This document shows, in pieces, positions 24,041-32,215 of a stretch of 34,042 bases of DNA. The notes beneath the pieces were generated by a model. That model was given only the letters and a program-made list of their open reading frames with translations, ran no database searches and was not told where the DNA came from. Positions within the stretch are counted from its first letter, which is position 1, and each line of letters begins with the position of its first letter. Source of the DNA: Motiliproteus sp. (GTDB taxonomy: Bacteria; Pseudomonadota; Gammaproteobacteria; Pseudomonadales; Balneatricaceae). The position numbers were made by a program, and so were the translations under genes. The DNA is taken from positions 1 through 34,042 of the forward strand of contig JAPHRD010000016.1 of assembly GCA_026196225.1 (NCBI GenBank). Direction: 5' to 3'.

Positions 24041-24967
24041 ATGTCTGTCCCAATCGCCTATTTGACCGTTATCGTAGTCTGGTCAACCACCCCCCTAACC
24101 GTGGTGTGGAGTAGTGAATCCATCAACCCGATTATGGCCGCATTTCTGCGTATGGCGATTGCAGCGGTCGTGGGTTCAGTACTGCTAAAGCTCTGGCGAA
24201 TTCCTCTGCAGGTAAACCGCACGGCGCTAACCAACTACGCCTATGCGGTACTGGGTATTTATGGTGCCATGCTGATGTGCTACCTGGCCTCTGTCCATAT
24301 ACCCTCAGGATTGATCTCGCTGATTTTTGGTTTGACGCCGATGATTTCCGGTCTGATGGCTCGCTTTTGGCTGAATGAACCGGGGTTTACCCCCGTACGC
24401 TGGCTGGCATTGCTTATTGCTCTGACTGGATTGGGTTGGGTGATGAGTGATAGCCTGGTCATTCAGGGCGATGCGATGATCGGCGTGCTGCTGTTATTTA
24501 TAGCGGTAGCCCTCTTCAGTGCCAGCGGTGTGTTGATCAAAGGTACCAGCAATGACATGCACCCATTGTCGCAAACTGTCGGTGCGCTTTGGCTTTCGTT
24601 GCCCTTTTATCTACTCACCTGGTATCTGATGGACGGCCAATGGCCTCAGCTGGATCCCAGCAATCGGTCGTTCTGGGCGGTGCTTTACCTGGCCATCTTC
24701 GGATCGTTGTTGGGATTCGTCAGTTACTTTCATGTACTGAAATCACTGTCGCCAACCACTGTAGCCTTGGTAACCCTGATTACTCCAGTTATTGCCCTGA
24801 GTTTGGGGAATTGGTTGAATCAGGAACCGATCACGCCCACTCTGCTTCAGGGGGCCGCTCTCATCTGTCTGGGCCTAGCCCTCTATCATTGGGGTGAGCG
24901 ACTCGGCTTGCTGGGTTCAAATAGGCTAACCAGTAAAGAGTGGGTGGAAACACCGAATAGCAAATAA
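24041..24967 (+). CDS. EamA-family (DMT superfamily) transporter
   Basis: A 308-residue inner-membrane protein with about ten hydrophobic helices in two EamA repeats (about 4-135 and 146-285). Repeat features include VVWSTTPLTVVW at the start, FLRM, and TPMISGLMARFWLNEP at the end of the first repeat, mirrored by LVTLITPVIALSLGNWLNQEP in the second. DMT proteins of this type are usually metabolite or amino-acid exporters, but the substrate cannot be told. AGGA lies 7-8 bases before the ATG. The gene follows the small terminator-closed unit and may have its own promoter in the 94 bases between, or be attenuated by it. Confidence 0.9.
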   Translation: MSVPIAYLTVIVVWSTTPLTVVWSSESINPIMAAFLRMAIAAVVGSVLLKLWRIPLQVNRTALTNYAYAVLGIYGAMLMCYLASVHIPSGLISLIFGLTPMISGLMARFWLNEPGFTPVRWLALLIALTGLGWVMSDSLVIQGDAMIGVLLLFIAVALFSASGVLIKGTSNDMHPLSQTVGALWLSLPFYLLTWYLMDGQWPQLDPSNRSFWAVLYLAIFGSLLGFVSYFHVLKSLSPTTVALVTLITPVIALSLGNWLNQEPITPTLLQGAALICLGLALYHWGERLGLLGSNRLTSKEWVETPNSK

Positions 24968-25287
24968 AGAAAAGAGCCCTGCCAGCGGTGACAGGGCTCA
25001 AACTACCAAGATATCTAAAGGGGGACTTAAATATAGTTCACGGTCCGCGACTGCTCATACTTTTTTGATGATTTTTTGTTATCAGTTTATAGCCAATTGC
25101 GCTATCCAATTTTGCTAAGCAAAAAGCTGATGATATGCAGGAACAGTGAGTGTAACGAAGCATGTTTATCCGCCGTCTAAAGTTACTCACCGCAGACAGG
25201 AATAGAGCCAATCGAGGAACTGATCAGGGATATCAGTGATCGAATTGAGCATTCCATCTTTATGATTTACAACAAGAGGTACCTGAC
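24968..25287. other. 320-bp gap between the EamA transporter and msrA
   Basis: After the transporter hairpin the region is AT-rich (25050-25130) and contains a small perfect hairpin TTTTGC-TAA-GCAAAA near 25111-25125. The msrA ribosome site AAGAGG is just before 25288. No gene product is supported in either strand. The msrA promoter presumably lies in the AT-rich part, though I cannot pick -35/-10 boxes with confidence. Confidence 0.5.
24974..24999. terminator. Hairpin after EamA transporter gene
   Basis: GAGCCCTG pairs with CAGGGCTC (8 bp) around a 10-base loop, 7 bases after the stop. There is no T-run on the plus strand; the A-rich left flank would give one on the minus strand. It is probably a weak or factor-assisted terminator. 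Confidence 0.55.
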
Positions 25288-25758
25288 ATGGAAACTGCAA
25301 CCTTTGCCGCTGGCTGTTTCTGGGGGATAGAAGCCCGTTTTGCCAAACAACCCGGGGTATTAAGCACCGCGGTGGGCTATATGGGAGGTCACACCGAGGA
25401 CCCAAGTTACCAGCAGGTTTGTACCGATACCACCGGTCATGCTGAAGTTGTTCAGGTTGAATTCGATACACAACAGGTTAGCTACGAACAACTTCTAGAC
25501 CTGTTCTGGAGCTCTCATAACCCCACCACCCTGAACCGTCAGGGGCCGGATGTGGGTAGCCAATACCGTTCCGCGGTTTTCTACCATACCCCTGAACAGC
25601 AGGTTCTAGCACAGCAATCGATTCAACAATTGGAAGCGAGTGCCACTTGGGGCCAACCGATTGTCACCGAGATTACCGCCGTTTCCACGTTTAATCGTGC
25701 CGAAGAATATCACCAACAGTATTTAGCGAAACGCGGCATGGGGAGTTGTCGTAACTAA
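25288..25758 (+). CDS. msrA: Peptide-methionine (S)-S-oxide reductase MsrA
   Basis: A 156-residue repair enzyme that reduces methionine-(S)-sulfoxide in free and protein form using thioredoxin. The catalytic motif GCFWG (9-13, Cys10) is at the N terminus, followed by the conserved [36 protein letters not shown] and AEEYHQQYL blocks. A C-terminal Cys154 (GSCRN) can act as the resolving cysteine. This is the short MsrA form without an MsrB domain. It is monocistronic, ending at a bidirectional hairpin. Confidence 0.96.
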   Translation: METATFAAGCFWGIEARFAKQPGVLSTAVGYMGGHTEDPSYQQVCTDTTGHAEVVQVEFDTQQVSYEQLLDLFWSSHNPTTLNRQGPDVGSQYRSAVFYHTPEQQVLAQQSIQQLEASATWGQPIVTEITAVSTFNRAEEYHQQYLAKRGMGSCRN

Positions 25759-25773
25759 CGATAGCCACGGGCG

Positions 25774-25810
25774 TAGACTGCCTGCGACAGAAATCGCAGG
25801 CGTTAGTCTA
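25774..25810. terminator. Bidirectional terminator hairpin between msrA and the small lipoprotein
   Basis: An inner 8-bp stem (GCCTGCGA with TCGCAGGC, 6-base loop) is extended by an outer 6-bp stem (TAGACT with AGTCTA) across a 3-base bulge. The right arm reaches the last codon of the convergent lipoprotein gene. No long T-run is present on either side. Confidence 0.65.
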
Positions 25811-26137
25811 TTGATTCTGGGACTGACGGATGTAGAAACGTGCTTTATCAACATTGATCAAGCAGTTATCGTATTTTTCCACCTGCTGCTGGACCTTGGC
25901 GGCGGCTAACAAACTACCCGCTTTGGTATAGGACACGGTGCCGGAAAAGCCCTGTGTCTTGGCGTAGTTTAATGCTTGGTATGCTTGATCAATACTCTTC
26001 TGACAGGCCAAGTCTTTACGGGTAGCTGGTTGACCCGCGCAGCCTGCTATCAATACCGATGCAGCCAGCGAGGCTGTCAGCCAACGGTAACGAGCAAATT
26101 TTAACTTTGTTGCACCAAAACCACTGCCTGCGGTCAT
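25808..26137 (-). CDS. Small lipoprotein of unknown function
   Basis: A 109-residue protein with a long N-region (KLKFARYRW) and hydrophobic stretch ending in the lipobox LIAG-Cys33, giving a mature lipoprotein of about 77 residues. The mature part is helical-looking and Ala-rich (AYQALNYAKTQGF and AGSLLAAAKVQQQVEKYDN), with two more cysteines that could pair. The pattern is reminiscent of DUF4398-type envelope lipoproteins, but the similarity is too weak to claim. The start at 26137 is supported by AGAGGAGA just upstream. It converges on msrA. Confidence 0.75.
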   Translation of the reverse strand: MTAGSGFGATKLKFARYRWLTASLAASVLIAGCAGQPATRKDLACQKSIDQAYQALNYAKTQGFSGTVSYTKAGSLLAAAKVQQQVEKYDNCLINVDKARFYIRQSQNQ

Positions 26138-26287
26138 CGGGTTCTCCTCTGGATCTGTTCGAAAGATTGCCTTTGTGATCTACAGGGGTCAGTTAATACT
26201 TATCACCTTGTAGAATCGCCTTATAGATCTGTCAGCACTCTGACCTTCACCAAGGCTGATAGTTTCGGTCAGAGCAGCTAAAGTCTG

Positions 26288-26659
26288 CTACCCCTTCAAC
26301 TCTACGGTATTACCGTCGGGATCTTCGATATAGATCGACGGGCCGTATCCTTCAGCACCGTATCGTTGCTCGGTTACTCCCGCCTGGACGCCCCGTTGTT
26401 TCAAATAATCTTGAATCTGCTCCGCATCAAAGTGCTTTAATTTCAGGCAGAAGTGGTCCAAATTCTCCCCGTAAATCGCTTCCCCCTCACTGCGTGGTAA
26501 CAGATCGATCAGATGATTGCCCGCGCGCAGCTGAACTAAACCAATTGAATCCACCCTGCGCTCAACCTGACAGCCCAGCAACAGGCAATAAAAGTCGATA
26601 CTGCGCTGCATATCCGCAACCCGTAATACCAAATGATCCAAACCTTCAATGTCAATCAT
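26288..26659 (-). CDS. VOC (glyoxalase/dioxygenase) superfamily protein
   Basis: A 123-residue protein of the vicinal oxygen chelate fold with two beta-alpha-beta-beta-beta halves. Potential metal ligands are His9 (GLDHLVLRV), His69 (NLDHFCLKL) and Glu120 (DGNTVEL). The family includes glyoxalase I, extradiol dioxygenases and fosfomycin-resistance proteins, and sequence alone does not choose between them. The start at ATG 26657-26659 is preferred to a TTG five codons upstream. It is 30 bp downstream of the zinc-ribbon gene on the same strand and may be co-transcribed with it. Confidence 0.87.
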   Translation of the reverse strand: MIDIEGLDHLVLRVADMQRSIDFYCLLLGCQVERRVDSIGLVQLRAGNHLIDLLPRSEGEAIYGENLDHFCLKLKHFDAEQIQDYLKQRGVQAGVTEQRYGAEGYGPSIYIEDPDGNTVELKG

Positions 26660-26689
26660 GGCAATTCCGCGCAAATATCAGGAGTGCAA

Positions 26690-26944
26690 TCAAAGACCGC
26701 AACCACCGCCGCCACACCCACCTCCGGTGGCGCAGGGTGGTAAGTCGGGATTCTTCAGAGAACCGGCTTTAACAACTTGGCCGCCAGTTGCTAAACGCTC
26801 AACCGGGCTGTCCAAGGGAACAGTTCCTGGATCGATACTGAGTCGATTACAAAGCTCTGCCCAGGTTGATAATTTTTCACTCATGCCATGGCGCACTTCA
26901 AAACACTCTCCGGTTTCACTGCAACGGTAATCGTAGGTGGGCAT
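26690..26944 (-). CDS. FmdB-type zinc-ribbon-like small protein with Gly/Cys-rich tail
   Basis: An 84-residue protein whose start, MPTYDYRCSETGECFEV, follows the FmdB/zinc-ribbon pattern (M-P-x-Y-x-Y-x-C). The expected CxxC knuckle is replaced by Cys8...Cys14, and the second CPxC pair is reduced to one cysteine in ELCNRL. The C terminus is an unusual Gly/Cys-rich tail, CATGGGCGGGGCGL, with three cysteines that could provide metal ligands instead. The family has no settled function. It lies just upstream of the VOC gene. Confidence 0.75.
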   Translation of the reverse strand: MPTYDYRCSETGECFEVRHGMSEKLSTWAELCNRLSIDPGTVPLDSPVERLATGGQVVKAGSLKNPDLPPCATGGGCGGGGCGL

Positions 26945-27128
26945 ATGGGTCTCCGATATTTAACTTGTGAATAGTTTAACCAAGCTCAGCCAATGACAAC
27001 AGAGCCAAGCTATTCAACTGAAATCATTAAATAAAATCTCCCTGGTCTATACTGCAATTGAACCATCGGCGCTATAAAAGAAATAAGAAGGCACCCTAAA
27101 ACGCAACCGTCATCGGGTAACTACAGTC

Positions 27129-28544
27129 ATGAATTCGAAGCCTAGTTTTATCGATCGGACGCTCAGTCACCTGCGTAAAGCCTGGCAGGATATGGGCCAA
27201 AGCTCCGTCTGTCCCATCGATCTGCAACTCAGCCCGGATCTCCCAGAGGAGGAACATTTCTGTCTTTTGGAACAGATGAGCGCCTGCCTGGAAGCCAAGG
27301 GGGGGGATGTGGCCGCTCGAGTCGGCGCGGCTCGACTGGGAAACGCCTACGTGGGCTTGAATGATACCGGCAAAATCCAGTTTTTGAGTCTGTTGGCCAG
27401 CCATTTCGATATTTCAAAGCCGGTACTGGAACAGACTATTGCAGATTACCAGCAGGCCACTGATCCTCATCAACGACGACGCCTGCAGCGACAGCTCAAG
27501 TTACTGTTGGATGCGCCTCGAAAGCAGCTGTTAACACAGTTCAATGCCTTGCCCCAAGGGATCAAATTCCTGGTGGATATGCGCGCCGATCTGCGCCGTC
27601 TAAGCAATCCAGAAGATCAGCCCCTGCACGACCTGGAAGAGGATCTCCAGGACCTGCTGGTATCATGGTTCGACGTGGGGTTTCTAAAACTTCAACAGAT
27701 CACCTGGGATAGTTCCGCCAGCCTGCTAGAAAAGCTGATCGAATACGAAGCGGTCCATGAAATACGAGACTGGGAGGACCTGAAGCACCGTTTGGCTATG
27801 GATAGACGGTTATTTGCGTTCTTCCATCCCAGCATGCCGGACGAACCCCTGATCTTTATCCAGGTAGCCCTGGTCAGGGACTTAGCATCCAATATTCATC
27901 AGGTGCTGGACGATCGCGAGCTATCCCTGATTCCTGAGCAGGCCGATACCGCTATCTTCTATTCCATCAGCAATGCCCAGCGCGGACTGGCGGGAATCAG
28001 TTTTGGCAATTTTCTGATTAAGCGTGTTGTCTCGGTATTGAAAAAGGAGTTCCCCAACCTGGAAAGCTACGCCACCCTTTCTCCCATCCCCGGCTTCAGA
28101 CGCTGGCTAAACAGTACCGTCAAGGCCAACAGCCGTGGGCTGGTCTCCACAGATGAGTGGCAGATGCTGATGGAGCTGGTTCCTGAGGGTACCGAAAAGC
28201 CCCTTCATTATTTGCTGGAACAACCCCATTGGCACCAAAACGAGGAACTATGTCTGCAACTAGAGCCGCTATTGACCCGCTTGTGCGGACATTATCTACT
28301 AATTGAAAAACGTCGTGGACACCAGGCATTGGATCCAGTTGCCCACTTTCATCTCAGCAATGGTGCCCGTATCGAACAGCTGAACTGGCTTGCAGACCGC
28401 TCCGACAAGGGGTTACAGCGCTCGGCCGGCATTATGGTCAATTACCTCTACGATCTCGACAATATTGAAGCTAACAGTGAAAACTACAGCGCCGACGGTT
28501 CTATCAACGCTCATGATCAGATCAATACGCTGATCAAAGACTAA
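27129..28544 (+). CDS. Malonyl-CoA decarboxylase
   Basis: A 471-residue enzyme converting malonyl-CoA to acetyl-CoA and CO2. The N-terminal part (about 10-190) is the helical oligomerisation domain, and the C-terminal part the GNAT-like catalytic domain. Family landmarks are FFHPSMPDEPLIFIQVALV (231-249), FYSISNAQRGLAGISFGNFL (277-296) with the probable catalytic Ser (279/281), ATLSPIPGFRRWL (315-327), and FHLSNGARIEQLNWLAD (407-423) with the probable catalytic His408. Length fits bacterial MCD. There is no malonyl-CoA synthetase or malonate transporter beside it, so it may tune malonyl-CoA levels rather than serve malonate growth. ATG 27129 lies in a leader with no strong ribosome site. Confidence 0.95.
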   Translation: MNSKPSFIDRTLSHLRKAWQDMGQSSVCPIDLQLSPDLPEEEHFCLLEQMSACLEAKGGDVAARVGAARLGNAYVGLNDTGKIQFLSLLASHFDISKPVLEQTIADYQQATDPHQRRRLQRQLKLLLDAPRKQLLTQFNALPQGIKFLVDMRADLRRLSNPEDQPLHDLEEDLQDLLVSWFDVGFLKLQQITWDSSASLLEKLIEYEAVHEIRDWEDLKHRLAMDRRLFAFFHPSMPDEPLIFIQVALVRDLASNIHQVLDDRELSLIPEQADTAIFYSISNAQRGLAGISFGNFLIKRVVSVLKKEFPNLESYATLSPIPGFRRWLNSTVKANSRGLVSTDEWQMLMELVPEGTEKPLHYLLEQPHWHQNEELCLQLEPLLTRLCGHYLLIEKRRGHQALDPVAHFHLSNGARIEQLNWLADRSDKGLQRSAGIMVNYLYDLDNIEANSENYSADGSINAHDQINTLIKD

Positions 28545-28655
28545 GTGGAGTCGAGTCATAGCCGACAGTGATATCCCACATGCCTTGAAGTCCTTATTCA
28601 TCGTTATCCAGGTTGCCTAAACTGCTCCCAATCCATAACCGGAGTAGAGGTAACC

Positions 28656-29039
28656 ATGATTAGTTATTTAAAAAATCAGCAGATAACGCTCCCTGCCTAT
28701 TGCGGAGACAGGCTTTGGCATCTGAACCTAGATTCCGCCAAAGCTATTGCCCAAGAGTTGCTGATGGAGGTTCGTTGTCATGACCACCGGGTGCATAAAA
28801 GCAGCTGCTTGACCCCAGAGCGGGAAGCAGTAGAGCAGACCGACTATGCCACTGAAGATTTTCGTACCCATATTGGCCGTTCACCCACGCAATTGGAGCA
28901 GTTATGCTTGAAGATTCACTTTTTGGAGCTGTCCCTGATCGAGGTCTATATCGGTAACAAATATGACATTGGAACAACCGATTCAACCGACTCATTAGAC
29001 GTAGTATTGGTAAACTATCCGCCAGAGCTGAATTCATAA
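28656..29039 (+). CDS. Hypothetical protein, no recognised domain
   Basis: A 127-residue ORF with a good ribosome site (GGAG and GAGG at 28641-28650, before ATG 28656), so it is probably expressed. It has no signal peptide or membrane helix. It contains three cysteines, a His/Arg-rich centre (CHDHRVHKSSC) and a short helical section LEQLCLKIHFLELSLIEVY. I do not recognise a family. It sits alone between malonyl-CoA decarboxylase and the HIT gene, all on the plus strand. Confidence 0.65.
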   Translation: MISYLKNQQITLPAYCGDRLWHLNLDSAKAIAQELLMEVRCHDHRVHKSSCLTPEREAVEQTDYATEDFRTHIGRSPTQLEQLCLKIHFLELSLIEVYIGNKYDIGTTDSTDSLDVVLVNYPPELNS

Positions 29040-29151
29040 GCAAACATGCTTTTCTCAATTAGCTATCTGTGATTAGATGTTTTGTGCAGGTGCGAAAAGA
29101 ATAGTTATGTTTGAAATACCCTGCCATAAATATTTGAAAAGGAATCTGCCC

Positions 29152-29529
29152 ATGTCTGCTGACTGCCTGTTTTGTAAGATCAACGCTAAGGAAATTCCTG
29201 CCGATGCTCTCTATGAAGATGACCAGGTACTGGCATTTCGGGATATTAGTCCTCAGGCGCCTCACCATTTTCTGGTAATTCCCAAAAAACACATCAGCAC
29301 CATCAATGACATCGCAGAAGAGGATTGCCAAATTGTCGGTCACATGCAGCTGACTGCGGCAAAACTGGCCAAGCAGTTAGGCTTCTCACAGCAAGGCTAT
29401 CGCACCGTCATGAACTGCAATCAACACGGTGGTCAGACGGTTTACCACATCCATCTGCATGTCCTGGGCGGCAAGCCCATGGGTTGGCCTCCCTACCAGG
29501 AAACCCTGAAAACCCCTATCGAACAGTGA
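29152..29529 (+). CDS. HIT-family nucleotide-binding hydrolase (HinT-like)
   Basis: A 125-residue member of the histidine-triad superfamily that hydrolyses purine nucleoside phosphoramidates or related nucleotides. The triad HIHLHV (99-104) is intact, preceded by the conserved NQHGGQTVYH, with CLFCKI at 5-10 as in HinT proteins. The frame is open 25 codons upstream, but ATG 29152 has AAAGGAA before it and gives the usual HinT length. It is monocistronic. It has no obvious link to the pta-ackA pair that follows after 88 bp. Confidence 0.93.
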   Translation: MSADCLFCKINAKEIPADALYEDDQVLAFRDISPQAPHHFLVIPKKHISTINDIAEEDCQIVGHMQLTAAKLAKQLGFSQQGYRTVMNCNQHGGQTVYHIHLHVLGGKPMGWPPYQETLKTPIEQ

Positions 29530-29617
29530 TATTCACCAGGCCGTCATATTAGATCTCTAGGCTGAAGAAAACCTGCAGGCAACTTATCCAGCGGTTGCCG
29601 CAATCAGAGGAGTGACC

Positions 29618-30565
29618 ATGGTTCTTGACCAACAACCCCCTGCCCACGATCAACTGGAGTTTTTTGTCGAGCAGGCCAGACATACTGAACCGGTATCTAC
29701 TGCGGTTATCCATCCGGTGGACCACAACAGTCTTCTAGGAGCCGTTGAAGCAGCTCACAACAATCTGATTGATCCCGTACTGGTCGGCCCTGAATCAAAG
29801 ATCCAGGCCGTCGCCGAGCAGGAAGAAATCGATATTCAGGGGCTGCGAATCGTTAACACCGCCCACAGCCATGATTCCGCCGAAGTGGCGGTAGATCTGG
29901 CCAGAAACTGCGAAGTGCAGATGCTGATGAAGGGTGGACTATCCACCGACGAGATGTTGCGAGCAGTGGTGCATAAAACCAAGGGCGTACGTACCGAACG
30001 ACGTCTTAGCCATCTGTTTATGCTGGACGTACCCAATTACCACAAGCCGCTGATGATTACTGATGCTGCCATCAATATTGTTCCGGACCTGACTATCAAG
30101 CGAGATATTGTTCAGAACGCAATCTACTTCGCTCATGCTCTGGGCATCGAAACCCCCAAGGTGGCCCTGCTGGCGGCAGTAGAAAAAGTTAAGCCGCACA
30201 TGAACAGCACCATCGACGCGGCAGCGCTGTGCAAAATGGCAGATCGTGGTCAAATCCAGGGAGGCATCATCGATGGACCTCTGGCCTTTGACAACGCCAT
30301 CTCCCTGGAAGCCGCTCAAGACAAACATATCAACTCACCGGTTTCTGGAGATGCCGATATTCTGCTGGCACCGGATCTTGAAGCAGCCAACATGATCGCC
30401 AAACAACTCGTCTACCTGGCCAATGCCAAATCTGCTGGTGTGGTACTAGGTGCGCGGGTTCCCATTATTCTTACCAGTCGCGCGGAGAAAACACTTGGAC
30501 GTCTGGCGTCCTGCGCTCTGGCAGCATTACAAGTCAGACATAACACCCAAATAGGCATTAAATGA
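29618..30565 (+). CDS. Short phosphate acyltransferase (Pta/Ptb-type)
   Basis: A 315-residue enzyme interconverting an acyl-CoA and an acyl phosphate. It has the PTA/PTB fold throughout: VLVGPESKIQAVA, EMLMKGG-like MLMKGGLSTDE near 110, RLSHLFML, and GDADILLAPDLEAANM near 250. It is the short form without the long N-terminal regulatory domain of E. coli Pta, so phosphate acetyl- or butyryltransferase are both possible. GAGGAG precedes ATG 29618; an earlier GTG at 29612 is too close to it. The stop overlaps the ackA start (ATGA, 30562-30565), so both steps are translated as a pair. Confidence 0.9.
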   Translation: MVLDQQPPAHDQLEFFVEQARHTEPVSTAVIHPVDHNSLLGAVEAAHNNLIDPVLVGPESKIQAVAEQEEIDIQGLRIVNTAHSHDSAEVAVDLARNCEVQMLMKGGLSTDEMLRAVVHKTKGVRTERRLSHLFMLDVPNYHKPLMITDAAINIVPDLTIKRDIVQNAIYFAHALGIETPKVALLAAVEKVKPHMNSTIDAAALCKMADRGQIQGGIIDGPLAFDNAISLEAAQDKHINSPVSGDADILLAPDLEAANMIAKQLVYLANAKSAGVVLGARVPIILTSRAEKTLGRLASCALAALQVRHNTQIGIK

Positions 30566-31752
30566 ACAACATTCTCACCGTTAACGGCGGCTCTTCCAGT
30601 CTCAAGTGTGGACTGTTCCGCGTTATCGACGAAACACCAGAACTAATCTTCAATTTCAAACTGGCCAATATTCTCGGCCAGGCCACCATGACGGTCTCAG
30701 ATGATCATGGTCAGAAGCGAGACACACTAACACCAGACTTTTCCCAGATCCCCCAACAGCAGCGTCATCAGGCTTGTCTGGATCTGGTATTCAACTGGCT
30801 GCGTGACAATGCCCCGGACGATGACCTCACCGCTATCAGCCATCGGGTGGTTCACGGAGGCGGACATTTCAACGCACCGGTACTGGCAACCGAAGCGATT
30901 TTAGCGGAGCTGAAAGAGTTTATTCCTCTGGCCCCGCTGCACCAGCCCTATAACCTGAAGCTGATCGAAGCCTGTCACCAACTGCTGCCACAGCTGCCGC
31001 AGATCGCCTGTTTCGATACCATGTTTCACAGTGGCCAAAGCAAAGAAGCCAGCAATTTTGCCCTGCCTCGCAAATTTACCGAGGAAGGCATCAAGCGTTA
31101 CGGCTTCCATGGTTTGTCCTATGAATTTATCCAACGACAGCTGGAACTTACCGCTCCGGATATGGCGTTGAAACCTACCGTAGTCGCTCACCTAGGGGCC
31201 GGTGCTAGCATGTGCGCCATTAAAAACGGTAAGAGTGTCACCTCCACCATGGGCTTTACCGCCGTCGATGGTCTGCCGATGGGCAGCCGTACCGGCGCGA
31301 TCGACCCCGGCGTACTCCTCTACCTGATGCGCCACCACCATATGGATGCAGATCAACTGGAAAACCTGCTTTACAAAGAGAGCGGCTGGTTAGGTGTATC
31401 TGGCATCAGTAGCGATATGCAGGAGCTGCTGGCCAGCGATTGTCAGGAAGCTCGTGAAGCGATCGACCTGTTTACCTACCGTGCTGGCCGTGAGATCGGT
31501 AGCCTCAGCGCTGCCCTGCAGGGCTTGGAGCAGCTGGTGTTTACCGGCGGCGTCGGTGAAAACAGTGCCCCTGTTCGAGCGGCCATCGTCAATCGCTGCC
31601 GCTGGCTTGGTGCCGAACTAGACACTGATGCTAACAACCGTGGCGACGGCATTATCAGCACCCCAAACAGCCGTGTAGTTGTGCGAGTCATCGCTACTGA
31701 TGAGGAAGCGATGCTGGCTCAACATGGACAGGAAGTGTTGGACGAACAGTAA
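30562..31752 (+). CDS. ackA: Acetate kinase family enzyme
   Basis: A 396-residue enzyme transferring phosphate between ATP and a carboxylic acid to form an acyl phosphate. It has the ASKHA-fold signatures VNGGSSSLK (8-16), HRVVHGGG, FDTMFH, GFHGLSYEF, HLGAGASMCAIKNGKSV, and FTGGVGENS. Together with the upstream phosphate acyltransferase (4-base overlap) it makes the full acyl-CoA to acid plus ATP pathway. Acetate is the default substrate, with propionate or butyrate possible. Convergent with the small cytochrome gene, 7 bp apart. Confidence 0.95.
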   Translation: MNNILTVNGGSSSLKCGLFRVIDETPELIFNFKLANILGQATMTVSDDHGQKRDTLTPDFSQIPQQQRHQACLDLVFNWLRDNAPDDDLTAISHRVVHGGGHFNAPVLATEAILAELKEFIPLAPLHQPYNLKLIEACHQLLPQLPQIACFDTMFHSGQSKEASNFALPRKFTEEGIKRYGFHGLSYEFIQRQLELTAPDMALKPTVVAHLGAGASMCAIKNGKSVTSTMGFTAVDGLPMGSRTGAIDPGVLLYLMRHHHMDADQLENLLYKESGWLGVSGISSDMQELLASDCQEAREAIDLFTYRAGREIGSLSAALQGLEQLVFTGGVGENSAPVRAAIVNRCRWLGAELDTDANNRGDGIISTPNSRVVVRVIATDEEAMLAQHGQEVLDEQ

Positions 31753-31759
31753 TAAGGAA

Positions 31760-32113
31760 TTAACGGGCCCCGTCAGCAATCCACTGTTGGATCAGCTGAA
31801 TCTCCTGCTCACTCAACTGAGCAGGTCCCGGGGGCATTTTGCTGTAGCGGCCAGATTTAGTGCGGACCAGGTTGATCAGCCAACCTTTTTCCGGTTGGCC
31901 GGCAATGACCGCCCGCCCCTGCTTGCCGCCTTCATGAATATTTTCGAGGGAATTCAAGCGAAGCCCACCGTCGGGAAACCAGCCGGAATGACATTCCACG
32001 CAATGTTTATCGAAGATCGGTTTGATATCACTCTGGTATCGCACCGGTTCGGCAGCTGCCAACGTCGGCAGAATCAGCATTAAGGCTGTAGCAGCCGACA
32101 AAAAAATTCGCAT
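31760..32113 (-). CDS. Small periplasmic c-type cytochrome
   Basis: A 117-residue protein with a signal peptide (cleavage likely after AAA, residue 21). It has one haem attachment site CVECH (Cys38, Cys41, His42), so covalent haem c is expected in the periplasm. Met93 in SKMPPGPAQ is the likely sixth ligand. The C-terminal helix (LSEQEIQLIQQWIADGAR) is typical of class I cytochromes. The long insert between haem motif and Met resembles the planctomycete-type c domain. No redox partner is encoded next to it; fabI is divergent 102 bp away. Confidence 0.88.
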   Translation of the reverse strand: MRIFLSAATALMLILPTLAAAEPVRYQSDIKPIFDKHCVECHSGWFPDGGLRLNSLENIHEGGKQGRAVIAGQPEKGWLINLVRTKSGRYSKMPPGPAQLSEQEIQLIQQWIADGAR

Positions 32114-32215
32114 AACCAGACCCTGAGATAACGGAAATTTAACTTTCGCGGGGCAAGATTCTATCTCAGCTAAAGCAACCTCGCTATCAACAGCTTTTGA
32201 TTGGACACAGAAATT

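Noticed and set aside
25111-25125. TTTTGC-TAA-GCAAAA hairpin as a terminator
   Set aside because: The stem is only 6 bp and mostly A/T, with no gene ending just before it; more likely chance in AT-rich DNA.
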